NCBI GenBank assembly: GCA_021788495.1
Contig: JAJYKQ010000004.1
Location: 1 to 37,919, forward strand
DNA: 37,919 bases
Direction: 5' to 3'
Source of the DNA: a bacterium
GTDB taxonomy: Bacteria > SZUA-79 > Acidulodesulfobacterales > Acidulodesulfobacteraceae
Below are positions 31,839-37,919 of the stretch, piece by piece. The notes below the pieces were generated by a model that was not told where the DNA came from, did not search any database, and worked only from the letters and a program-made list of their open reading frames with translations. Within the stretch, counting starts at the first letter, position 1, and every line of letters starts with the position of its first letter. The translations under genes were made by a program, and so were the position numbers.

Positions 31839-32483
31839 ATGCGTATAATGAAAATAATTTTTTTAATGGTTTTATTTTTGGCGACTATTGTTTTTTCGGC
31901 TCAAAATTATGCCGAGGCAATGTCATACCGCAGTTTCGTCAAAAAAGTAAACGCCGAAAGGCAGATTGGCAACCCGAATGCTGCCGTAACTATTATTGCA
32001 TACACTGATTTTCAATGTTACTGGTGCAGAAAATTTGAAGAAAACGATTTGCCTTACATAATTAAAAATTACGTTAAGACAGGTAAGATATTTATTCAGT
32101 TCAGAGATTTCCCGCTTACTATTATACATAAATATGCTTTAAAAAGCGCTGAATACGCCGATTGCGCAGCGCTTCAAGGAAAATATATGCCTGTAAGAAG
32201 CCTGCTCTATAAAGATCAAGACTTTTGGAGCGGCATAGGCGATATTTATTATTTCCTTAAAACGCATGCAGGAAAAATAATTAATATATCCAAAGAAGAA
32301 TCCTGCGTTAAAAGCGGAATGGCTAAAAAACTTATTAAAAGCAACACGGATTCCGGCAATAATGCTAAAATAACAGGAACTCCTACTTTCTTTATATACA
32401 AAGGGCTTATTCTTTATAAAAAGGTTACCGGGTATAAACCTTTGCCGCTGATGAATAAAATTATTAACGGCGCTCTGCAATAA
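31839..32483 (+). CDS. DsbA/BdbD-like periplasmic thiol-disulfide oxidoreductase
   Basis: A 214-residue exported thioredoxin-fold protein of the DsbA/Thioredoxin_4 type. The N-terminus MRIMKIIFLMVLFLATIVFS plus QNYAEA is a signal peptide with cleavage expected near residue 27. The active site is C-Y-W-C in YTDFQCYWCRKFEEN, and the cis-proline loop is GTPTFFIYKG near residue 185. A helical insertion lies between, with two further cysteines (YADCAAL and EESCVKS) that may form a structural disulfide. Its work is probably making or rearranging disulfides in exported proteins; no DsbB or VKOR partner is adjacent. An in-frame ATG at 31848 is an alternative start, but the promoter places the first ATG at the transcript 5' end. 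It may be independent of the upstream rubredoxins. Confidence 0.85.
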   Translation: MRIMKIIFLMVLFLATIVFSAQNYAEAMSYRSFVKKVNAERQIGNPNAAVTIIAYTDFQCYWCRKFEENDLPYIIKNYVKTGKIFIQFRDFPLTIIHKYALKSAEYADCAALQGKYMPVRSLLYKDQDFWSGIGDIYYFLKTHAGKIINISKEESCVKSGMAKKLIKSNTDSGNNAKITGTPTFFIYKGLILYKKVTGYKPLPLMNKIINGALQ

Positions 32484-32535
32484 ATCTGCATGCAAATCTA
32501 TAAGAAATTAAATATGATAAATATTTATATATTTT

Positions 32536-33351
32536 TTATATATTTCCGGTAATATAATTTATTTTTTCCGGCGAGTTATCCTGAATTTTCTTAATATCTT
32601 TTAAAATTCTAGAAATAAATTTTTCCGTTTCGGCAACGGCGGATTCTATTTTCATTCCAGAAGCAAGATATGACGCCAGGCAGGCGGAAAAAGCGCATCC
32701 GGTTCCGTGCACTTGTTTTCCCGTATTTACTTTTTTGTTTTCGTATATATAAAATTCGTTTTTTGAATTTAAAAGTATATTTCTAATAATATTTTCTTCG
32801 GATTCTTCGGCAATATGCGAACCTTTAATTAAAATATTTTTAATTGCAGGAAATTTTTTTCTTATAATTTTTGCCGCACTCTTCATTTCATCAAAGTTTT
32901 TAATTTCAGTGTCGGAAATAAGTTCAGCTTCTTTAATGTTAGGCGTTATTACGGCTGCACGTTTAAACAGGAGCGTTAAAAAATCTGGATAGCTGTTTTT
33001 ATCTACTATTATAGAGTTTGAAGTTGAAACATATACGGGATCGACCACTAAAGTTTTTACGCCGTATTTATCTATAAAACCAGACAGAACGGAACTTTGC
33101 CTGTCGTCGTAAATTAAACCGGTTTTCACAGCATCTACTTTAAAATATTCAAATACGGCTTGCAGTTCCGAAGAAAAAAAAATGTCGGAAACCGGTTCTA
33201 TTTTATATATTTTATCCGGATTCTGGGCGGTCATGGCCGTAACGGCGGATAAACCAAAAATTCCTTGTTTAGAAAAAATTTTAGCATCGGAAGTTATACC
33301 TGCTCCGCCCGAACCGTCAAACCCTGCAACCGATAAAATTTTTAACGTCAA
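32536..33351 (-). CDS. thiD: Hydroxymethylpyrimidine/phosphomethylpyrimidine kinase
   Basis: ThiD phosphorylates HMP and then HMP-phosphate to make HMP-PP for thiamine synthesis. The 271-residue ribokinase-fold protein has the N-terminal VAGFDGSGGAGITSDAKIFS (usual form GSD.SGGAGIQAD.K), a pyrimidine-site segment SAVTAMTAQN, VKTGLIY, LVVDPVYVSTS, and the C-terminal anion hole and catalytic cysteine in HGTGCAFSACLASYLASG. The usual GSDPS has Phe-Asp-Gly, a conservative change. It is a single-domain protein, not fused to ThiE. No other thiamine gene and no TPP riboswitch is seen upstream. The start lies 37 bases after the polX stop in the same direction, suggesting co-transcription from polX. 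Confidence 0.94.
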   Translation of the reverse strand: MTLKILSVAGFDGSGGAGITSDAKIFSKQGIFGLSAVTAMTAQNPDKIYKIEPVSDIFFSSELQAVFEYFKVDAVKTGLIYDDRQSSVLSGFIDKYGVKTLVVDPVYVSTSNSIIVDKNSYPDFLTLLFKRAAVITPNIKEAELISDTEIKNFDEMKSAAKIIRKKFPAIKNILIKGSHIAEESEENIIRNILLNSKNEFYIYENKKVNTGKQVHGTGCAFSACLASYLASGMKIESAVAETEKFISRILKDIKKIQDNSPEKINYITGNI

Positions 33352-33388
33352 AATTTTTTTGCCTTCTTTTAAACTATTTTAAAATCTT

Positions 33389-35197
33389 TTAACTCTTTAT
33401 TTTTTCTGACTTTTCTTTTTTAAAATTTCTCATGCTTTTTAAAATATCGTAAACTTCCGAAACGCTTCTCGTATTTAATATATCCGATTTTTTTGCCCAG
33501 CCTTTTCTGGCTATACCGACTCCGTAGTTGACAAAATGTATTCCTTCCGTTTTGTGCGCATCAGGATTAATCGAAAGCATAACGTTTTTAGATAAAGCAG
33601 ACCTTATATTCCTCCAGTCTATATCTAATCTTTTTGGATTTGCGTTAAGTTCTATAACGGTTTTATATTCGGATGCGCAGTCTAAAATACGGCCTATATT
33701 AATAGGATATCCTTTTCTTTCTAAAAGAAGCCTGCCTGTAAGGTGTCCAATCATAGTAGTGTAGGGATTTTTAATTGCTTTAACTATTCTTTCAGTCATA
33801 AGAGATTCCGTCATATTAAAGTTTGAATGCACGGATGCTATGACAAAATCCAGTTTAGACAAAGTTTTATCGTCGTAGTCCAAACTGCCGTCGGGTAAAA
33901 TATCCGACTCTACGCCCTTAAAAATTTTAATTTTATCGGTATATTTTTTATTAAGCCTGTCTATATATTCGATTTGCGATTCAAGCTCGTCAGCCGAAAG
34001 CCCGTTAGCGTAACGTGCGGATACCGAATGATCGGATATCCCTATATATTCGTATCCGAGTTTTATACATTCTTCTACCATAGCCTCTATGCTTTCTTTT
34101 CCGTCGGTATAAGTAGTATGAATATGAAAAACTCCGCACAGGTCTTTTTCTTCTATAAGAGCCGGTATTTCACCTTTCAACGCCGCATCAATTTCCCCTG
34201 TTCCTTCCCTTAATTCCGGCGGAATATACTGCATACCGAAAACTCTATAAAATTCCTTTTCGTCGTTTACTTTTATTTTGTTTTTTTTGCTTTCGAAAAT
34301 ATCCGTTCCTGCGTCTTCTTTCTTACTCCTTTTAAATATACCGTATTCGTTTATCTTGTAACCGTTTGCTTTTTCAAACGACCTCAGCTCTTCGTTATGC
34401 ATTTTAGAGCCTGTAAAATGATGAAGGGCATAAACGAAATCTTCGCAAGGAACTACTCTTAAATCGGCGTGAATACCGCTCTTTAAAATTATGCTTGTTT
34501 TAGTTTCCCCGGAAGATTCGATTCTGAAAATTTCTGGATATTTAAACAGCAGGTCGAAAAACTGCGATTCTTTTCCTGCGACAACGGAAAGAACTATATC
34601 TATATCGCCGACGGTTTCCGTTTTTCTTCTGAGAGAACCCGCTATCTGAATATCGTATATGATTTTTTGCGGCGTATTTTTAATATAGTATTCAAGCATC
34701 AGGGCTTGGCTTAAAGCGTCTGGATATAAAAATCTGGTTTTAAAAATATTAAATTCTTCCACCGATTGTTTTAAATTTTCTATGGATTTTTCTCCGAAAC
34801 CGTGAATATCTTTTAACTTGCCTGATTTTAAAGCATTTTCCAAATCGGCTGCGCTTTTAATATTAAAATTATCGTATAAAAGCCTTGCCTTTTTTGGCCC
34901 TAATCCTCTTATTTTTAAAAGCTCGAATAAACCCTCAGGCACCGATTTTAGCAGTTCGTCGTAATAAGCGAGGCTACCAGTTTCTACAAGCTCTTTTATT
35001 TTAAGATGCAGGTCTTTCCCGATACCGGGGATATTTAAATTTTCCCCCTCTTTAATAATATAGGATAAATTTTCTCCAAGCCTGCTTATTGTTGCCGAAG
35101 CATTTAAATATGCCCTTATCTTAAAAGGATTTTCGCCTTTAATTTCCAGTATTTCAGCTATATGCTCAAAAACTTCGGCAATTTCCGCATTAGTCAT
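33389..35197 (-). CDS. polX: DNA polymerase/3'-5' exonuclease PolX
   Basis: A 602-residue bacterial family X DNA polymerase with C-terminal PHP exonuclease, used in base-excision repair. Residues 1-75 are the 8-kDa DNA-binding domain (EIAEVFEHIAEILEI, ENPFKIRAYLNA). Helix-hairpin-helix segments occur at 54-70 and 92-115 (LKIRGLGPKKARLLYD). The nucleotidyltransferase palm has G187-S-L-R-R with D198-x-D200 in VGDIDIVLSV and a third Asp in GIHADLRVVP. From about 355 the PHP domain shows FHIHTTYTDGKESIEAM, YIGISDHS, GVESDIL, DFVIASVHSNF, IGHLTGRLLLER and NPDAHKTEGI, with the expected metal-binding His and Asp residues. Both active sites look intact. The gene is divergent from yggT, sharing an 85-base A+T-rich promoter region, and is followed by thiD. 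Confidence 0.96.
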   Translation of the reverse strand: MTNAEIAEVFEHIAEILEIKGENPFKIRAYLNASATISRLGENLSYIIKEGENLNIPGIGKDLHLKIKELVETGSLAYYDELLKSVPEGLFELLKIRGLGPKKARLLYDNFNIKSAADLENALKSGKLKDIHGFGEKSIENLKQSVEEFNIFKTRFLYPDALSQALMLEYYIKNTPQKIIYDIQIAGSLRRKTETVGDIDIVLSVVAGKESQFFDLLFKYPEIFRIESSGETKTSIILKSGIHADLRVVPCEDFVYALHHFTGSKMHNEELRSFEKANGYKINEYGIFKRSKKEDAGTDIFESKKNKIKVNDEKEFYRVFGMQYIPPELREGTGEIDAALKGEIPALIEEKDLCGVFHIHTTYTDGKESIEAMVEECIKLGYEYIGISDHSVSARYANGLSADELESQIEYIDRLNKKYTDKIKIFKGVESDILPDGSLDYDDKTLSKLDFVIASVHSNFNMTESLMTERIVKAIKNPYTTMIGHLTGRLLLERKGYPINIGRILDCASEYKTVIELNANPKRLDIDWRNIRSALSKNVMLSINPDAHKTEGIHFVNYGVGIARKGWAKKSDILNTRSVSEVYDILKSMRNFKKEKSEKIKS

Positions 35198-35282
35198 AAC
35201 TATTTACTTATATATAATTTGTATATGCTTATTCAATTATGTTATATTATATATTAAATTTAATTAAACTGAAACTAAAACC

Positions 35283-35609
35283 ATGGATATTTTACTGCTT
35301 AAATTTGTAATCGACGCTATAGATATCGCGAAAGATATTCTTAATATCTATATGTGGGTAATCATTATTAAAGCCCTGCTTTCATGGGTAAACCCCGACC
35401 CTTATAATCCTATAGTCAGATTCATTAACGATATTACCGAGCCTGTGCTTAATAAAGTAAGACTCATACTTCCTATAGGTTCTTCGTTCGCCTTCGATTT
35501 TTCTCCGATAATAATCATACTAATAATTATAGCCTCAATACAACTGCTAAACTTTATAGAATACAGATATATTATGCAAAACGTACCATTTATGATTTTA
35601 AGGCGCTGA
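35283..35609 (+). CDS. yggT: YggT-family membrane protein
   Basis: A 108-residue inner-membrane protein with two hydrophobic helix pairs. The family pattern is seen in YMWVIIIKALLSWVNPDPYNPIVRFINDITEPVLNKVRLILP, which matches the conserved Y..i...ravlSWv.pd..np.v..l...TeP.l.p.R..lp motif, followed by FDFSPIIIILIIIASIQLL. YggT proteins are linked to osmotic tolerance and, by genome neighbourhood, to cell division; the biochemical role is not settled. Here it lies 66 bases upstream of divIVA, the same order as in Gram-positive division clusters (sepF-yggT-ylmH-divIVA). No ribosome-binding site is obvious before the ATG at 35283. The family call is strong. Confidence 0.92.
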   Translation: MDILLLKFVIDAIDIAKDILNIYMWVIIIKALLSWVNPDPYNPIVRFINDITEPVLNKVRLILPIGSSFAFDFSPIIIILIIIASIQLLNFIEYRYIMQNVPFMILRR

Positions 35610-35675
35610 CTTTTATCTTATTTGCATTTATATTTATATAAATAATTAATCGATTTTAACGCAGGAGTTAAAATT

Positions 35676-36350
35676 ATGGAACTTTCCCCAATAGAAATAA
35701 GATCGCAAAAGTTTTCAAAAAAAATTAAAGGATACGACGTAACCGAAGTAGAAAATTTTCTTGAACTGGTAGCAAAGGATTTAGAAAAACTTTATGGAGA
35801 ATATTACGCACTTAAAGAAGAGCTTGTCAAGAAAAACCAGCAAATTCTTGATTATAAAGAAAAAGATAAGTCTATAAGCGAAGCAATACTTATGGTGCAG
35901 TCGGTTTCCAACGACATTAAAAAAGCCGCTATTATGGAAGCGGAATCCATAAAAAACAGGGCTGTTTCCGAATCCGAAATCATATTAAGAGACGCAAATA
36001 AAAAATATGCCGAAGTTGCCAAAAATATTGATGAGATTTTGAATAAACGCATAATTATTATAAATTCATTAAAAAACTTACTTAATACTAATATAGATAT
36101 AGTAAACAGGGAGTCTGAAAAAAACCTTGAAATTTCTGTGCCTGTAGAACCGGTAAATGTCGAAGCCAAGTTATATGAAGAAAATAAAACCGAAATAAAA
36201 ACAGATGAAAGTTACGACCTTGCAGATTTTTTAAAAAACAACGCTTCAGAAAAAAAAGACGAAAATAATAAAGACGATAAAATAAGGCTAATCGCTGATG
36301 AAGAAAAAACGGATGAAATACTGACCGATAACAATAAATTTTCTTTTTAA
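35676..36350 (+). CDS. divIVA: DivIVA-domain protein
   Basis: A 224-residue DivIVA-like coiled-coil protein. The N-terminal lipid-binding domain ELSPIEIRSQKFSKKIKGYD plus VTEVENFLELVAKDLEKLYGEY matches the DivIVA signature (L.p.di....F....rGYd..eVd.fl). Coiled coil continues to about residue 165, with a break near 85-95. The last 50 residues are acidic, low-complexity and rich in N, K, D and E. DivIVA proteins sense curved membrane and recruit division, chromosome or wall factors; this family is best studied in Gram-positives but occurs in deltaproteobacteria. AGGAG lies 8 bases before the ATG. It is paired with yggT, supporting a role in cell division. What it recruits here is unknown. Confidence 0.92.
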   Translation: MELSPIEIRSQKFSKKIKGYDVTEVENFLELVAKDLEKLYGEYYALKEELVKKNQQILDYKEKDKSISEAILMVQSVSNDIKKAAIMEAESIKNRAVSESEIILRDANKKYAEVAKNIDEILNKRIIIINSLKNLLNTNIDIVNRESEKNLEISVPVEPVNVEAKLYEENKTEIKTDESYDLADFLKNNASEKKDENNKDDKIRLIADEEKTDEILTDNNKFSF

Positions 36351-36487
36351 CGCTTATATTTATTTATTTTATATGATATACTTATAATATGTGTATAAAG
36401 CAAAGGTATTAATTGCCTCGATATGCGTTGCAGTAAATAATTTATAGTTAATTCTATCACCATTAACCATTTAGGGATAAAAAAAAT

Positions 36488-37915
36488 ATGAAAATATTGC
36501 TTATTCAACCAAATAATACAAGCACTATAGGACTGAATAACGTATCGTTGATAGAACCTACAGGATTAGAAGCCATAGGCGGCAGCCTGCTCAGAGACGA
36601 ACATACGGTTAAAATAGCAGATTTAAGAGCCATAGATTACGACCCTGACAAATATTTAGAAGATAAAATAAAAAGTTTTAAGCCCGATGCCGTCGGTTTT
36701 TCCTGTTCGTTTACTACTGACGTATATAGGACTATCGAACTTGCAAAAAGAATGAAAAACGAATTCGGTATCCGTTACGTATTTGTCGGCGGACATCACG
36801 TTTCAGTTTACCCTTACGATTTTAACGTTAAAGAAATAGATGCTATAGTTATAGGGGAAGGCGAATACACGGTAAGGGATCTCGTCGGGGCATTTTCTTC
36901 CAACATGCCTCTTTCAAACGTTAAAGGCATAATATACAACGAAAACGGCAATCAGATTAAAACGCTGGAAAGACCGCTTCTTAAAAACATAAATGGCCTT
37001 CCTTTTTTTGCAAGGCATCTTACCGAGGAATTCAGAAAAAAATATTATTTGGGAATCAGGACTTCGCTGGCGTGTTTAGAAACGGCAAGAGGTTGTCCTT
37101 TTAAATGCGATTTTTGCAGCGTTTGGAATTTTTACGGCGGCTCTTACAGATCTAAATCGCCTGAGAGGGTCGTAGCCGAATTAAAAGAGATTAAAGAAGA
37201 TTATATACTTGTTACAGACGACAATTTCTTTAGCGACGTTAAAAGGGCGAAAAAAATAGCGGAACTTTTAAAAAAAGAAAGAATATATAAACTTTACACT
37301 ATACAGGCAAGGAGCGACACAATAGTCAAGCACCCAGAACTTATATCGCAGTGGAAAGAAATGGGGCTGTCGAATATTTTCATAGGGTTCGAGAGCATAG
37401 ACGACGATAAACTTACGAGTATAAACAAAAGCAACTCTTCGTTAAACAACGAAAAAGCATACTATATAGCAAAAAAACAGAAAGTCGCCGTAACCGCTTC
37501 TTTTATAGTTTCTCCAGATTTTACAAAGATAGATTTCAATAAATTGATGGGCTTCGTTAAAAGGCTTAAGATAAGCGTGCCGGTATTTTCGGTTCTCACG
37601 CCTTTACCTGGAACAAAACTTTATAACGAATTAAAAGATAAATTAACCGTTAAAAATTATTCTTATTACGATCTGTTTCACCCTGTTTTAGAAACCGTCT
37701 TATCGAGAAACGATTTTTTTAAAGAGTTTTCAAATTTATATAAAACTTCATATAAAAGTCTAAATTTAAGGGCAAACGATATTTTTTTTATCGTAAAATA
37801 TATACTTTCCGGAAAAATGCCGCTAACCCATATGTTTAAACTTAAAAAATCCATGAAAAATATTTCTACCCCTATGACGTACATAAATTCTTTGCTTCTG
37901 GAAAACAAAAATTAA
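36488..37915 (+). CDS. B12-binding-domain radical SAM protein, HpnR-like
   Basis: A 475-residue protein with an N-terminal cobalamin-binding Rossmann domain (residues 1-150: KILLIQPNN, LIEPTGLEAIGGSLL, DAVGFSCSFTTDV, VFVGGHHVSVYP, AIVIGEGEYTVRDLV) and a radical SAM domain with C203-x3-C207-x2-C210 in ETARGCPFKCDFCSVWNFYG. Downstream are GGE-type and barrel motifs including FIGFESIDDDKL and TPLPGTKLYNEL, then a C-terminal helical tail. Such proteins methylate unreactive carbons or do ring reactions. The length, the CSVWNFYG context and RSKSPERVVAEL resemble hopanoid C-3 methylase (HpnR), but distinguishing it from other B12 radical SAM groups needs alignment. No squalene-hopene cyclase lies near. 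It is separated by 137 bases from divIVA and may have its own promoter (TATAAT near 36383). Confidence 0.8.
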   Translation: MKILLIQPNNTSTIGLNNVSLIEPTGLEAIGGSLLRDEHTVKIADLRAIDYDPDKYLEDKIKSFKPDAVGFSCSFTTDVYRTIELAKRMKNEFGIRYVFVGGHHVSVYPYDFNVKEIDAIVIGEGEYTVRDLVGAFSSNMPLSNVKGIIYNENGNQIKTLERPLLKNINGLPFFARHLTEEFRKKYYLGIRTSLACLETARGCPFKCDFCSVWNFYGGSYRSKSPERVVAELKEIKEDYILVTDDNFFSDVKRAKKIAELLKKERIYKLYTIQARSDTIVKHPELISQWKEMGLSNIFIGFESIDDDKLTSINKSNSSLNNEKAYYIAKKQKVAVTASFIVSPDFTKIDFNKLMGFVKRLKISVPVFSVLTPLPGTKLYNELKDKLTVKNYSYYDLFHPVLETVLSRNDFFKEFSNLYKTSYKSLNLRANDIFFIVKYILSGKMPLTHMFKLKKSMKNISTPMTYINSLLLENKN

Positions 37916-37919
37916 TTAT

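Noticed and set aside
33352..33388. Possible TPP riboswitch before thiD
   Set aside because: The gap from polX is only 37 bases, too short for a thi box, and no CTGAGA-type core is present.

Overview
This is a 38-kb piece of a strongly A+T-rich bacterial chromosome, densely packed with housekeeping genes. The organism is Gram-negative: it has SecD/SecF/YajC, TatC, a phosphoheptose isomerase for LPS heptose, a RodZ-like protein, two lipoproteins and a DksA-type RNA polymerase factor. YhaM-, RicT/PSP1-, YggT- and DivIVA-type genes beside these fit a deltaproteobacterial or candidate-phylum lineage better than an enteric one. An A+T-rich deep deltaproteobacterial group such as the Sva0485/Acidulodesulfobacterales type is my guess; the sequence cannot prove it. 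I see no tRNA, rRNA, CRISPR array, prophage, plasmid module or intact insertion sequence.

Layout. (1) 1-5386, minus strand: a replication/translation cluster read right to left, holB - ricT(PSP1) - metG - tatD fused to a radical SAM domain - yhaM (cut by the window edge). (2) 5608-12944, plus strand: queA - tgt (queuosine tRNA modification), yajC - secD - secF (protein export) and recJ. (3) 12973-18240: tatC and tusA (minus), an unrecognised membrane protein with a duplicated ExxE motif (plus), then rodZ-like, a TPR lipoprotein, a PfkB kinase and a tiny lipoprotein (all minus). (4) 18330-24672, plus strand: a purine-centred run, purH - purD - small EamA/SMR transporter - tsaC - mtnP - purE - gmhA. 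(5) 24669-30964: dgt (minus), dksA (plus), a pair of oligopeptide-type ABC ATPases and argS (minus). (6) 31160-37915: two tandem rubredoxins (the first only 59 codons), a DsbA-like periplasmic oxidoreductase, thiD and polX (minus), yggT, divIVA and a B12-binding radical SAM protein that resembles hopanoid C-3 methylase.

How the genes fit together. QueA and Tgt act in the same tRNA wobble-base pathway. YajC, SecD and SecF form the accessory Sec complex. PurH, PurD and PurE are steps of IMP synthesis, and MtnP returns adenine from S-adenosylmethionine by-products, so region 4 is a purine synthesis and salvage neighbourhood. No obviously new multi-gene system is present.

The most unusual material is between genes: two related MITE-like elements of about 115 bp with ~25-28 bp inverted ends (8268-8384 and 26225-26338); a perfect 42-bp palindrome followed by a perfect 21-bp direct repeat that looks like a transposon end (31635-31782); a pair of strong palindromes (13922-13988); a perfect 16-bp tandem repeat just upstream of the ExxE membrane protein; and several genes whose predicted promoter lies so close to the start codon that the mRNA would be leaderless or nearly so.
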